Assembly (NCBI GenBank): GCA_052078155.1
Contig: JBQJBP010000001.1
Coordinates: 496,001-560,000, forward strand
Direction of reading: 5' to 3'
Source: CAXBMB01 sp052078155
GTDB lineage: Bacteria; Pseudomonadota; Alphaproteobacteria; Kiloniellales; DSM-21159
Length of the DNA: 64,000 bases
The notes under the pieces: generated by a model
Told to the model about the DNA's origin: nothing
Seen by the model: only the letters and a program-made list of their open reading frames with translations
The model's database searches: none
Part shown: in pieces, positions 27,809 to 37,266 of the stretch
Layout: every line of letters starts with the position of its first letter
Numbering within the stretch: the stretch's first letter is position 1
Made by a program: the position numbers and the translations under genes

Positions 27809-28522
27809 TTAGAGAGCAACGGAGAGATCCTGCAACCAGATGGGCAGGGCATTAACAGCCCAGGCCTCTATGATGTGGTGGACCTTGAACAAAATCATCA
27901 GACCGACAGCCAGGAAGATCACCCCCATCAAGGGTTTGGATTTTTCAGCCAGTCCCCGCAGGGCCTGGGTCCGCTGTCTGATCACACCCTGGGCGCCATA
28001 GCCCAGGCCCAGGATCAAACTGGAGACACCCAGCGAAAACGCCACCATGATCAATCCGGCCCACAGCAGTGATTCCCCTTGTGATGCCAAGGCAATGGCC
28101 CCGCCCAAAGTGGGACCAATGCATGGGGACCAGACTGTTCCCAGCAGCAAACCACCGAGGAACTGGCCTTTGCGCCCACTGAGATCCAGCCCCTGCATCT
28201 GTTGGTCTGCAGAGGCAGACAGGCCGGCCGTTGCCAGTTCAAACCGACGGCTGAACTGGGGAACCAGCAGCACCAGACCAAAGAAAATCATCAGACCGGC
28301 ACCGATCTGTGCCAGAACCTCTTCGGTCAGACCAACGGCATAGCCCACAGTGGTGACCAGCATGCCAAAGATGACAAAGGACAAGCTCATTCCGGCAGCC
28401 AGAGCCAGAGGGCCGTGGCGGTCCGCAGATAGGGCTGAGGCCAGAACGATGGGCAGGACGGGTAAGACACAGGGGTTGATCAGTGTCAGCAGACCGGCCC
28501 CGTAGGCAAAGAGCAATTCCAT
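27809..28522 (-). CDS. ccdA: CcdA/DsbD-type membrane thiol-disulfide transporter
   Basis: The 237-residue protein has six predicted membrane segments and the family's paired redox cysteines: C18 in INPCVLPVLP and a second near residue 137 in SPCIGPTLGG. CcdA-type proteins carry reducing equivalents from cytoplasmic thioredoxin to the periplasm. The ATG at 28522 has an AGG-type ribosome-binding site. The downstream periplasmic thioredoxin, 30 bases away, is its probable partner. No cytochrome c biogenesis genes are adjacent, so the symbol refers to family only. Confidence 0.87.
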   Translation of the reverse strand: MELLFAYGAGLLTLINPCVLPVLPIVLASALSADRHGPLALAAGMSLSFVIFGMLVTTVGYAVGLTEEVLAQIGAGLMIFFGLVLLVPQFSRRFELATAGLSASADQQMQGLDLSGRKGQFLGGLLLGTVWSPCIGPTLGGAIALASQGESLLWAGLIMVAFSLGVSSLILGLGYGAQGVIRQRTQALRGLAEKSKPLMGVIFLAVGLMILFKVHHIIEAWAVNALPIWLQDLSVAL

Positions 28523-28872
28523 ACTGTGGCGAACCTAAGAAGAAGGATAAGTGAAGTCAGTTTCGTCTGTTGTTGGAAGAAAAGATAGGAGCGCGATCCC
28601 GAAGCGTCCAGTTTGCCTGACTTTCTTGTGATGGGTGGTGATCAGGCCGGGGAACGACTGGCCAAAACCCGGAAGGCAAGGGGGCACAAGGGCCCTGAAT
28701 CTGTCGGAAAGTGACCTGGGATTTGACCTGGAAGCTTGAGCCACGTATGAGCCAAGTGAATGAGATCAAAGGCGAACAGGGCGGAGGTGCAACCTCATAC
28801 GGCCTGACTGTTCGTTCTGTTTCCGGCGTCCTGTTGCTCAGGGCTGGTGCAAAGGTGAGGGGCGGGTGCCCA
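28523..28872. other. divergent region ccdA / glycosyltransferase
   Basis: This 350-base gap separates divergent genes. The glycosyltransferase frame is open upstream of its chosen start, with in-frame TTG at 28711 and ATG at 28747, so part of it could be coding. No promoter pair stands out. Confidence 0.4.
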
Positions 28873-29682
28873 ATGAGTGATATCGAGCTGTCTGCTCTGG
28901 TGGTGGTCCATAATGAAGAGGCGCGAATAGCGGCCTGTCTGGAGCGTCTGTCCTTTGCGGATGAAATCGTCGTTGTGCTGGACAAGTGCACCGATGGCAC
29001 AGAAGGCATTGCCCAGGGCTACACCGATCAGTTTGTTGAGGGGGCCTGGGAACTGGAAGGTCCGCGCCGAAATGCAGGCATTGACGCCTGCAATGGCTGC
29101 TGGATCCTGGAAGTGGACGCCGACGAATGGGTGCCACCAGCGCTAGCCGCTGAGATCCGGCAGGTCATCAAGACATCACAAGCCAGCCGTCACCTGATTT
29201 TCGTGGATAACTATGTCGGCAAGCGCCTCGTGCGTCATGGCTGGGGCGCGTCTTTTGGAAAAGCCGCCTATCCGGGTTTGTTCCGCAAAGGCTCTAAGGT
29301 TTGGGGGGACCAGCGCCTGCACCCCTCTTTGACTCTGACGGGGCAGGAAGGCCCGGCTCTGACCGAACGCCTCATTCATTGGGTCGACCGCGACACGTCT
29401 GACATGCTGCGCCGTCTCAACGGTTACTCAACAGCCCGGGCGAAAGATCTGCTGGACAGTGGGAACATCGGCTCTCTTGCCAACAACATCCGCCGTTTCT
29501 TCTCGCGGTTTGTGAAGTGCTATTGGGGGCGCAAGGGCTACCGGGAAGGCCGGCTGGGTCTGTTGATTGCGCTCTGCGCCGGTCTTTATCCGCTTTTGTC
29601 TTATTTGAAAGCCGCGACCGAACTGGAAAACAAGTCAGGCAGCAAGACGGCAGATCAGTCGAAAGACAGCGCCCATGGCTGA
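28873..29682 (+). CDS. glycosyltransferase family 2, WaaE/KdtX-like
   Basis: The 269-residue protein starts with the GT2 fold (IELSALVVVHNEEARIAACL) and has the metal/nucleotide motif DADEW at residues 82-86. That motif, within ILEVDADEWVPPAL, is typical of lipopolysaccharide core glucosyltransferases of the WaaE type. I chose the ATG at 28873, preceded by a GGGCGG purine tract; earlier in-frame starts would add 42 to 54 residues lacking family similarity. It overlaps the next glycosyltransferase gene by 8 bases, so they are translationally coupled. The role is likely surface polysaccharide or LPS core assembly. Confidence 0.85.
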   Translation: MSDIELSALVVVHNEEARIAACLERLSFADEIVVVLDKCTDGTEGIAQGYTDQFVEGAWELEGPRRNAGIDACNGCWILEVDADEWVPPALAAEIRQVIKTSQASRHLIFVDNYVGKRLVRHGWGASFGKAAYPGLFRKGSKVWGDQRLHPSLTLTGQEGPALTERLIHWVDRDTSDMLRRLNGYSTARAKDLLDSGNIGSLANNIRRFFSRFVKCYWGRKGYREGRLGLLIALCAGLYPLLSYLKAATELENKSGSKTADQSKDSAHG

Positions 29683-30715
29683 CATTGTTCTGGCTGATCA
29701 CGGCATTGAGTTTGATGGAACAACGCTGGAACAGCGCCCTCTGGGGGGAGCCGAATCCTCTTTCATCATGCTGGCCGAGAAATTTGCTGAAAGAGGGCAC
29801 AGGGTCCGGGCTTACTCCTGTTGTCGCCAGCCGGTTACGCACAAAGGAGTGCAGTGGCTGCCTCTGCACAGGGGGTTGCCGGAGGCCGCCGATCTCTACA
29901 TTGCCAACCGCTCTGACCTGATACTGCGCGCCGTCCCCAAGGCCCGGCGCTGTGTGTTCTGGATTCACAACCCGGCAGGCTACCTGAAAAAATGGCGTTA
30001 CCTGTGGAAACTGGCCGTGCGGCGCCCCCAAATCGCGGTGCTGGGGCCGGATCATGCCTCCACCGTCCCCTCCTGGGTGCCGTCGGCAGGGGTTCTGGAA
30101 ATTCCCTATGGGGTAAACGCTGACTTTGCCGCGGCTGCTGTGGAACGGGATCAGGCACCCAAACCCCGCGCGCTTTTTGTCTCCAACCCCCTCAGGTCAC
30201 TGGATTGGCTTCTGACCCTGTGGGAAAGCCGCATTCATCCCGTTATGCCCGACGCTGAACTGCACGTCTTTTCCGGTAAGGCGACGTATGGAGCCGTGGG
30301 TGACAGCAAGGCTGCGGCCATGAAACGGGTCCTGGATCAGGCTGAAGCCCTGGCCGGTAAGGGGGTGGTGTTGCGAGATCCCATTCCAAAGGCGGAGCTT
30401 CTGACAGAGTACCAGTCTTCCCGGGCTTTGCTCTATCGCGGAGACATTGGGGAGACCTATTGTCTGGCGGTGGGGGAAGCCCAAACTCTGGGCTTGCCAG
30501 CGGTCGTGCAGGCCATTGGCTCGACAGCAGAACGGGTTGTCGACGGGGTTACCGGATTTGTTGCTGCTGATGAGGTTGAGTTTGCCAGTCAGGCCCTGCG
30601 ATTGTTGCAGGATGATGCTCTCTGGCTCAGCCAGCACAAAGAAGCACTTGCCAGACAACGCAGCTGGACCTGGGACAAGGTTGCTGATTTCTATGAGCGG
30701 GAAATTCTACCCTGA
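29675..30715 (+). CDS. glycosyltransferase family 4 (GT-B)
   Basis: The 346-residue protein has a GT-B layout. Its N-terminal domain has the acceptor-side segment PLGGAESSFIMLAEKFAERGH. The C-terminal domain carries the E-x7-E motif ETYCLAVGE at about residues 259-267, followed by GLPAVVQA. No signal or membrane segment is present, so it acts on the cytoplasmic face. It overlaps the upstream GT2 gene by 8 bases, and the pair probably adds successive sugars to one glycan. The donor and acceptor are unknown. Confidence 0.83.
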   Translation: MADIVLADHGIEFDGTTLEQRPLGGAESSFIMLAEKFAERGHRVRAYSCCRQPVTHKGVQWLPLHRGLPEAADLYIANRSDLILRAVPKARRCVFWIHNPAGYLKKWRYLWKLAVRRPQIAVLGPDHASTVPSWVPSAGVLEIPYGVNADFAAAAVERDQAPKPRALFVSNPLRSLDWLLTLWESRIHPVMPDAELHVFSGKATYGAVGDSKAAAMKRVLDQAEALAGKGVVLRDPIPKAELLTEYQSSRALLYRGDIGETYCLAVGEAQTLGLPAVVQAIGSTAERVVDGVTGFVAADEVEFASQALRLLQDDALWLSQHKEALARQRSWTWDKVADFYEREILP

Positions 30716-30753
30716 TGCCCAGCCGCGGTGATCCAGTATCAGCCTCTAAGGCC

Positions 30754-31089
30754 TCAGTTTAGCTTGAGGGGAGGGTGTTCTTTGTCCTGCCGTTCCAGGC
30801 AAAGCTGCAGGATGCGGTAGGACCCGCCAACCCTGTCAGCCTGCTCTTCGCAGTAGGCCAGATTTTCCGACTGGGCATAGCGATAGAGGGTGGCTTGTCT
30901 GGCCCGCTTTTCTGCCACCATGCAGCCTTCAATGACCTGCTTGGCATCAGACCGGACCCCGGCCTGCAGGCTGCAGTAGGTATCGCGGTCATAGTTGGGG
31001 AAGCTGTAGGCGTTGACCCGGGGGGACAGCAGGACAGCGGCGATCATAAACCCGAACCCAATCAGGCTGGCGGTAACAACAAGGCGCAT
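30754..31089 (-). CDS. small exported or membrane-anchored hypothetical protein
   Basis: The 111-residue protein has an N-terminal hydrophobic segment (about residues 3-25) that is a signal peptide or anchor. A small charged domain with four cysteines (YCSLQAG, EGCMVAE, YCEEQAD, LCLERQD) follows. The even cysteine number suggests two disulfides in the periplasm. I chose the ATG at 31089 over a TTG two codons upstream. I know no domain name for it. It converges with the glycosyltransferase pair, 38 bases after the GT4 stop. Confidence 0.65.
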   Translation of the reverse strand: MRLVVTASLIGFGFMIAAVLLSPRVNAYSFPNYDRDTYCSLQAGVRSDAKQVIEGCMVAEKRARQATLYRYAQSENLAYCEEQADRVGGSYRILQLCLERQDKEHPPLKLN

Positions 31090-31302
31090 GGACAAACTAT
31101 TCAGCAGGAAGACAAGACAGTCCTCTAAATAGGAAGACGGAGCGGTTTTTCCAGCCCTTGCGGCAAGAGGTCACAGAATTGTCCCAAACAAAGCCTGAGG
31201 CCAAAAACTGGGTTTTACCGACTGACTGTTTTGCCCCCCGGAGACGCCAAGACAGATTTCAATCTGATCAGGCATGACCGATGTGCGTCTTGCGTTCTCT
31301 CA

Positions 31303-31337
31303 ACAAAAAAAGATGGCTGCCGTTACAGCCACCTTTT
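31303..31337 (-). terminator. terminator of the minus-strand fusion gene
   Basis: A stem around 31308-31319 and 31326-31337, with one mismatch, is followed on the minus strand by a run of seven T. It lies about 45 bases after the stop of the 1017-residue gene. Confidence 0.75.
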
Positions 31338-31380
31338 TATTGTTTTCAGATGATTAGAGGGCGTTCCTGCGCCCAGTTTC

Positions 31381-34300
31381 TCACAAACGGCCCATGACCC
31401 GGTCCAGTTCGTCCATCACCTGATCGGCCTGGGTTTTGCTGAAGACCATGGGCGGTTTCATCTTCAGGACATTGTCCATGGGACCGTCGGTGGACAGCAG
31501 GAAGCCGGCGTTGCGCAGCTCGCCAACGATGGCGCTGGCTTCTTCAGTTGCCGGTTCCAGACTTTGGGCATCCCGGACCAACTCTGCCCCCAGGAAGAGG
31601 CCTTTGCCTCGCACATCGCCAATCAGCGGGTGTTTGGGTTTCATTTCTTCCAGTCGTGCCAGGCAATGGGCACCGACTTCTGCTGCATTCTGCTGCAGGC
31701 CTTCTTCTTCGATCACATCCAGAACGGCCAGCGCCGCCGCGCAGGACACGGGGTTGCCGCCGAAGGAGTTGAAGTATTCCATGCCGTTGGCAAAGGCCCT
31801 GGCAATGGCCGGGGTGGTCACGACAGCAGCCATGGGGTGACCGTTGGCAATGGGCTTGCCGATGGTGACGATATCGGGCACGACGCCTTGCAGTTCAAAG
31901 CCCCAGAAGGTTTCCCCCACGCGGCCGAAACCCACCTGTACCTCATCAGCAATGCAAACCAGCCCTTTGGCACGGGCGATCTCATAGGCGGCTTGCAGAT
32001 AGCCATCTGGATAGATGATCTGTCCGCCCACACCCGGCAGAGATTCGGCAATGAAGAGAGCGGCTGGCAGGTTTGTCGCTTCCAGCTCGTCAATGGCGGG
32101 ACGCAGGGTCTGGGCATAGGCCCGCCCGCTATCAGCGCCATAGCCTTTAAACTCACCCCGGTAGGGATCAGGCATGGCCGATTTGCGCACCCAGGGTTTC
32201 TGTCCGGCACCGCCCTTGCGGTCGAACTTGTAGGGGCTCATGTCGATCAGGTTGGAGCTGTGCCCGTGGTAGGCGTGTTCCTGAACAACAGCGCCCTGGC
32301 GACCTGTGTAGGTGCGGGCCAGACGCAACGCCAACTCGTTGGCTTCGCTGCCGGAGTTGACAAAAAAGCAAACGGACAGCGGATCGGGCAGGGTGGCTGT
32401 CAGCCGTTCCGAATAGTCGATGATGTGGTCATGCAGGTAGCGTGAATTGGTGTTCAGCAGGGCGGCCTGCTTGCTGATGGCTTCCACCACCTTGGGATGG
32501 CAATGGCCGACATGGGTGATGTTGTTGACGCAGTCCAGATAGGCCCGGCCGCTTTCATCAATCAGGTATGCCCCTTGGCCCCGCACGATCTTGAGCGGAT
32601 TGTTCTTGTAGTTGACCGACAGAGAGGGGCCAAGCAGACGCTGGCGGGCTTCCAGGATCTCTCTTTTGCTGCGCCCTTCGGTGTCAAAAGTCTCTTCAGG
32701 GATGCCAAGGATGAGGTTGGCGTCTGGTGTGATGGCCTGCCAGATGTGCATCCAGTTGGGTTCTCCTGCACCGGGGAAGTTCCCGTCGTTACCCAACAGA
32801 TCCGTCATGATCTGAAAATGCAGATGCGCTGCCCAGCCGCCATTGACTGCATCACTGCCATAACTGGCCAGTTTCTGGCCCTTGGCAATCTGGCTACCGG
32901 GCTTCAGACCGCTGAGGGAGTCCCGGCTGAGATGGCCGTAAAGTGTATAAAACTCAGGGCCTTCTTCTCCTGCTTTGTGGCGCAGGATGATGGTGGGGCC
33001 GTAATCCAGTTCAATGTTGTTATCGACGGCAGTCACCACCTCCCCATCCAGGGGAGCGTAAACGGCTGTCCCGGCAGGCCCGAAAAGATCAATGCCTAGA
33101 TGCACAGAGCGCTTTTCTGTGGCGTCATTCTCCGAGATGAAGTTATCGGTCTGATAGACGCTGCGGTCTTCGTTGTAGAGACCGATGACCGTTTTGGCCC
33201 CCAGTTCCTTGAAGAGGCCATCCACATAGGATTCAGCCTGAGCGGGGGTTGCTCCCAGATTGATTAGGTCTTCGCTGCCTTCCGTCAGGTTGATGACAGC
33301 TTTCTGGGCCGTCACGAGATCAAACCCCAGAACCGGATGGAAGGAATGCTGATTGGCTTTCAGCCAACTGACCACAGCCGGTTCGCTGGCCACGGCCGGC
33401 CAGCCACAGGCGTCGCGGAACACGGCTGTCACAAAGTGGCGGTTCATCTTGGCCAGATCAGCCAGCAAGGCCCGTGCCGGGGCCTGGCTGATCAGCAGGT
33501 ATTCATTGTCTTCTTGTTCGCTGCCGTGCTTGGAGGAGAGACACAAAGAGGTGCAAAGGCGCAGTGCCACCAGGTCATAGAGCAGGGCGACTTCTTCCTC
33601 CTGCAGGGCGAACGCCTGATGATAGGCCTTAATCACCGGAACAGCGGCTTTCAGCGGCGAAACTTCCCCCATGAGTGTGTAGGCAAGGCAAACCGCCAAC
33701 TCGTTGACCTGGCGAGAAAAAACCATATCGCCAAAATCAATGATGCCTGAGACATGGCTTTCTTCGATCACCAGATTGCCATCAACCAGAACATTGTGGT
33801 CGTTGGCGTCGTTGTAGATCACTGCCCGGCGCAATCCCTCATATCGGGCGCGGCCTTCTTCTTCAAAATGGCTGAGGAAAGGGGTAACCAGCGCTCTGTC
33901 GTCGTCACTGAGATAGGGCAGAAAGTCGACCAGCTGGCCGACTTCATCCAGATTCCAGAGAAAATCAGGGCGATGGGCAGCCGGATGGTAAAAGCCCTGC
34001 AGGGCGTGGCTGATTTTTCCAAGTGTCGTGCCCAGATCGACCAGCAAGGCCGGGCTCTTGTCCACGTCAGCCAGCACTTTGCCTTCCTGATAGGTAAAGA
34101 GGCGCACCAGACAGGTGGCACCGGCGGGGTCTGTGGCAGGGACGATGGTGGCATCTGATCCGGCAGCCTGCTGAGGCGCTGGCAGGGGCAGAGACGGGTC
34201 CTGGCGGCGCAGATGCTCAATGGCCCCATTCTCACAGTCCAGGCGTGCTCGTTCCTCAGCCGGGTTGGCGATCTTCAGAACAAAGCGACGCCCGTCTTCA

Positions 34301-34434
34301 GCCGTAATCCTGAAGTTCTGGTCTCGTTCACTGGCCAGGAGTTTTGCAGTGCCTGCAATGCCAAAGAGGTCCTTTGCCAGGTCGGCGGCAGACGCGTCGG
34401 TGAAAGCAGGCGGAGGAGTTTGAAAAAGACTCAT
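31381..34434 (-). CDS. trifunctional fusion: aminoglycoside-kinase-like, M23 peptidase-like, class III aminotransferase-like
   Basis: The 1017-residue protein joins three domains. Residues 1 to about 345 are an APH/choline-kinase fold with the catalytic loop VIYNDANDHNVLV near 205 and the DFGD metal motif after it. About 420-570 is an M23 (LytM) fold with HLGID near 443 and HLHF near 535. About 590-1017 is a class III PLP aminotransferase with the lysine in IGKPIANG near 860. Eukaryotic homologues of the outer domains are hydroxylysine kinase and the PLP phospho-lyases acting on phosphohydroxylysine or phosphoethanolamine. I therefore infer a kinase and lyase acting in sequence on an amino alcohol. 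The role of the M23 part is unclear; no signal peptide is present. A TetR gene lies upstream on the same strand. Confidence 0.85.
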   Translation of the reverse strand: MSLFQTPPPAFTDASAADLAKDLFGIAGTAKLLASERDQNFRITAEDGRRFVLKIANPAEERARLDCENGAIEHLRRQDPSLPLPAPQQAAGSDATIVPATDPAGATCLVRLFTYQEGKVLADVDKSPALLVDLGTTLGKISHALQGFYHPAAHRPDFLWNLDEVGQLVDFLPYLSDDDRALVTPFLSHFEEEGRARYEGLRRAVIYNDANDHNVLVDGNLVIEESHVSGIIDFGDMVFSRQVNELAVCLAYTLMGEVSPLKAAVPVIKAYHQAFALQEEEVALLYDLVALRLCTSLCLSSKHGSEQEDNEYLLISQAPARALLADLAKMNRHFVTAVFRDACGWPAVASEPAVVSWLKANQHSFHPVLGFDLVTAQKAVINLTEGSEDLINLGATPAQAESYVDGLFKELGAKTVIGLYNEDRSVYQTDNFISENDATEKRSVHLGIDLFGPAGTAVYAPLDGEVVTAVDNNIELDYGPTIILRHKAGEEGPEFYTLYGHLSRDSLSGLKPGSQIAKGQKLASYGSDAVNGGWAAHLHFQIMTDLLGNDGNFPGAGEPNWMHIWQAITPDANLILGIPEETFDTEGRSKREILEARQRLLGPSLSVNYKNNPLKIVRGQGAYLIDESGRAYLDCVNNITHVGHCHPKVVEAISKQAALLNTNSRYLHDHIIDYSERLTATLPDPLSVCFFVNSGSEANELALRLARTYTGRQGAVVQEHAYHGHSSNLIDMSPYKFDRKGGAGQKPWVRKSAMPDPYRGEFKGYGADSGRAYAQTLRPAIDELEATNLPAALFIAESLPGVGGQIIYPDGYLQAAYEIARAKGLVCIADEVQVGFGRVGETFWGFELQGVVPDIVTIGKPIANGHPMAAVVTTPAIARAFANGMEYFNSFGGNPVSCAAALAVLDVIEEEGLQQNAAEVGAHCLARLEEMKPKHPLIGDVRGKGLFLGAELVRDAQSLEPATEEASAIVGELRNAGFLLSTDGPMDNVLKMKPPMVFSKTQADQVMDELDRVMGRL

Positions 34435-34514
34435 GACAACTGGCTCTTGGGACGAGGGGAAGGGAGGGGCTGCCGGAATATTCCGGATATTTTATGCGAT
34501 TTGCGGAAACAGGC

Positions 34515-34553
34515 AGAAAATAAGCGGGTTAGCTTCATCAGGCAACCCGCTTA
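34515..34553 (-). terminator. terminator of the TetR gene
   Basis: A 10-bp stem (arms 34521-34530 and 34544-34553) is followed on the minus strand by TTTTCT. It separates the TetR gene from the downstream fusion gene. Confidence 0.7.
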
Positions 34554-34586
34554 CTGCTAGAGGAATCTTCTGATTATTGAGCAGTT

Positions 34587-35168
34587 TCAGCTGTATTTCA
34601 GCCGGTAGAGGCCGACGAAGTGTTTACCGATATCTTCCGGGCTGTCACCGCCTTCTTTGTACCAGCGCAAAGACCAGTTCATGGCCCCGAGCAGGGACAG
34701 GCGCAGATAGCGTTTGTCACTGTCGGACAGGTCCAGTTGCCCGATGATGTCCCGATACATTTTTTCGTAGCGGTTGCGCTGATCAATCAGCGTGCCGCTG
34801 ACCCGGGCCAGACGGCTGGGATAAAGCTGCGTCATGACAGCGGCAAAGGACTCTTCCACCAGAATGGCCTGCATATGGGCCGAAGCGGCAGCTTCCAGCT
34901 GCTCCCAGGGGCCATCGACCTCCTGGATCGCCTTTTCCACCCCGTTGTAGATCTGTTCGACACCGGCGTCATGAATGGCGACGAAGAGCTCTTCTTTGGA
35001 CGGGAAGTGGTAGTAGAGGGATCCAGGCAGCATGCCGACAGCAGACGCAATGTCCCGCATGGAGGTCGAATCGTAGCCATTCCTGGAAAAGAGCTGCGCC
35101 GCTGCTGTCAGAACTTCCTCGCGGCGGCTGTTCTGGCGGTGACCATCGTTGCGTTCGTTGTCGGACAA
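34587..35168 (-). CDS. TetR family transcriptional regulator
   Basis: The 193-residue protein has an N-terminal helix-turn-helix in residues 14-60: EEVLTAAAQLFSRNGYDSTS followed by MRDIASAVGMLPGSLYYHF. A ligand-binding helical domain follows. The start is a TTG at 35168 with GGGAG upstream; no in-frame ATG gives a full DNA-binding domain. It reads in the same direction as the kinase/M23/aminotransferase gene 150 bases downstream, beyond a terminator, and could control it. The ligand is unknown. Confidence 0.88.
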   Translation of the reverse strand: MSDNERNDGHRQNSRREEVLTAAAQLFSRNGYDSTSMRDIASAVGMLPGSLYYHFPSKEELFVAIHDAGVEQIYNGVEKAIQEVDGPWEQLEAAASAHMQAILVEESFAAVMTQLYPSRLARVSGTLIDQRNRYEKMYRDIIGQLDLSDSDKRYLRLSLLGAMNWSLRWYKEGGDSPEDIGKHFVGLYRLKYS

Positions 35169-35338
35169 GGCTTTCTCCCGCCAGTAAATTCTACAGCGCT
35201 TATAGCTATCTAGCGGTTAGCGCCGACTAAGGCAAGCAAGGCCGCGCCGCAGAGCCGTTTGCGGTTCGCATTTTTTCAGGGTCTTTGTGTGGAATCCCAG
35301 ACGTTTAACTCAGCTTCAGACCTTAAAGCCATCGTTGC

Positions 35339-36424
35339 TCATGCCTGGCTGGCTTTTTGCAGGCTTTTGAAGAGTTCCAGATACGCGGAAACACAGGCCT
35401 CTTCCGTAAAGGCAGCCTGGTAGGATCTCAAACCTCCGGCAACCAGCTGCTGTGTCAGGTCCGGCCTGTCGATCAGCTGTGTGATGGCTTGCGCCAGGGC
35501 CGCGGCATCGTCTTTGGGGACGATCAGTCCGTCTGTTCCCGCTGTCATGAAATGAGCCGGACCTTCGGCATCCGTGGCAATCAGAGGGCGTTGATGGACC
35601 CAGGCTTCCGGGACCACGTTGCCAAAGGGCTCGCTGCGGGACGGGTGTACGCAGATGTCAGATGCACGGAACAAGGTGCTTTTGTCGTCACGCCAGCCCA
35701 GAAATCTCACGCGGGATTCCAAGCCAAGATTCTGGGTCAACTGAATCAGATTTTCCTGTTCCGGGCCTTCACCGCACAGCCAAAGCCAGGCGCGGGGTTC
35801 CTGAACCATGGCCTTGAGAAGCACATCGTGGGCTTTGACCGGGTGCAGCCGCCCCAGGGCCAGCAGCACTTTGGCATCATCCGGCGTCGCCAGGGACTGC
35901 CGGATGGCACTGCGTTCCACAGCCAGGGCTTCCTTCTCATCGGGGAAGGACTCTAAAGCAGCAGGGGGTGTCGGCAGAGGGCTGTAGTTGGGGATCATGT
36001 GAGATTTGGCCGCCGGCCAGCCCTGATTTTCCAGGTGGGTTTGCAGACCCGGTGCATTGAATATCAGGGCATCACAGTCCCGGTAGTACTTGATTTTGTA
36101 ATAGCCGCCGATCCGCGCCAGCTTGGGGTAGGGGCCAGTGGGCATGGCTTTGCTGGCTCTGCTCATCCAGCAGAGCACAACGTCAGGCGCAAAATCCTGC
36201 GCAATCTGGCGCAGGGCAGGGGTGGTCTTGAAATCCAGCAACCCGCCGAAAGGCAGTTCTCGGGCCGTAACGCCCTGGTCGGCCAGAGCCCTTATCCGGT
36301 CCTGATTTTCCCGGATCACGACTTCCTGTTTCAAACCGGCGCGCTGAAAGGCGCCTGCCAGGTTCACAAAAAATGCTTCGGCTCCGCCTGTGTTGGCTCC
36401 GGCCATGACCTGCATGATTCGCAT
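35339..36424 (-). CDS. glycosyltransferase family 4 (GT-B)
   Basis: The 361-residue protein begins MRIMQVMAGANTGGAEAFF, the typical GT4 N-terminal loop. It has the C-terminal donor motif E-x7-E as EPFGNVVPE, inside CVHPSRSEPFGNVVPEAW. It is likely a cytoplasmic enzyme of surface glycan synthesis. Its N-terminal GGAE loop resembles that of the GT4 at 29675, but it is clearly a different protein. It stands alone between the TetR gene and a small membrane protein gene. The sugar and acceptor are unknown. Confidence 0.85.
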   Translation of the reverse strand: MRIMQVMAGANTGGAEAFFVNLAGAFQRAGLKQEVVIRENQDRIRALADQGVTARELPFGGLLDFKTTPALRQIAQDFAPDVVLCWMSRASKAMPTGPYPKLARIGGYYKIKYYRDCDALIFNAPGLQTHLENQGWPAAKSHMIPNYSPLPTPPAALESFPDEKEALAVERSAIRQSLATPDDAKVLLALGRLHPVKAHDVLLKAMVQEPRAWLWLCGEGPEQENLIQLTQNLGLESRVRFLGWRDDKSTLFRASDICVHPSRSEPFGNVVPEAWVHQRPLIATDAEGPAHFMTAGTDGLIVPKDDAAALAQAITQLIDRPDLTQQLVAGGLRSYQAAFTEEACVSAYLELFKSLQKASQA

Positions 36425-36626
36425 AGATATGCCTTGTTGTTCAGCTGGAGTCGTCTTTTAACAAAGTCGGGCCCGTCTCGCTAAATCCCTTTTCAGAAGT
36501 AAGGAATTTGCACTTTCCACAGCTGTGCTAGACTGCCTGTTAACCATCGTACAGGGCCAGCAAAGACACGACAGTCCTGGACGAGCAGAGATGCATTGCT
36601 GAGTCAGATCAAAAGGGGAGCAACCG

Positions 36627-36839
36627 GTGTCTCAAAGAATGATTGCCTGCTTGGTTATCGCCGCTGGCGTGGTGTTGAACAACTACGCCTATCTTCATGA
36701 CCTGCTGGCCAACAAACATGCGGGCATCATCATCATGGGGGATTCGTCCGGACTGGCTGTTCTTGTTGGCATCGGCCTGATTGCCCTGGGCAGTTATCTT
36801 CTGGCCAAGTGCCCGGCAGAGCCTGCAAAGACGGAGTAG
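36627..36839 (+). CDS. small two-helix membrane protein, unknown function
   Basis: The 70-residue protein has two hydrophobic helices (about 4-20 and 40-60) joined by a short polar loop, and a basic/acidic tail. The GTG start has AAGGGGAG 7 bases upstream, which is the main support that the gene is real; an ATG four codons later is the alternative. I recognise no family. Confidence 0.6.
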   Translation: MSQRMIACLVIAAGVVLNNYAYLHDLLANKHAGIIIMGDSSGLAVLVGIGLIALGSYLLAKCPAEPAKTE

Positions 36840-37005
36840 AGGAACCCTTTTGGGCCATCATGTTCGTTCGGTGGGGCCACTTACCTTGACGATCGACCAG
36901 CCAGCCGAATCTGCATTGTGTCTGATCGGCGGTGTCGTTCTTGTCCCCCGATTCTTACTTTGGATATTTCGGCAGGGAATCGAACGTCGTTGGAACCACT
37001 GCCGA

Positions 37006-37266
37006 TCAGGGCTCTTTGTCCGGTGCCGTTTCTTTGAACGCAGATTGATTGAAGCTGGCTTCATCGTGACCCCGACGGGCGCTGAAAAAGACCAGAGCCA
37101 TCAGGCCACAGCCGACAAACAGCGACAGGATCACTCCTGCGGCCAGGGCAATCCAGCCATGGATCGAGATTTCCACCTCTCCAAGATCCAGCCAGATGTA
37201 GACGCCGAAAACGATGGAGAGAATGAGGAAAACAAAAAGGGTGGTGGCGAGTAAAAAGTTTTGCAT
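37006..37266 (-). CDS. small membrane protein, unknown function
   Basis: The 86-residue protein has two hydrophobic segments (about residues 3-24 and 38-62) and a charged C-terminal tail. I chose the ATG at 37266 because upstream sequence in the frame is Pro/Arg-rich and unlike a protein N-terminus. It converges with the 70-residue membrane protein gene. No family is recognised. Confidence 0.55.
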   Translation of the reverse strand: MQNFLLATTLFVFLILSIVFGVYIWLDLGEVEISIHGWIALAAGVILSLFVGCGLMALVFFSARRGHDEASFNQSAFKETAPDKEP

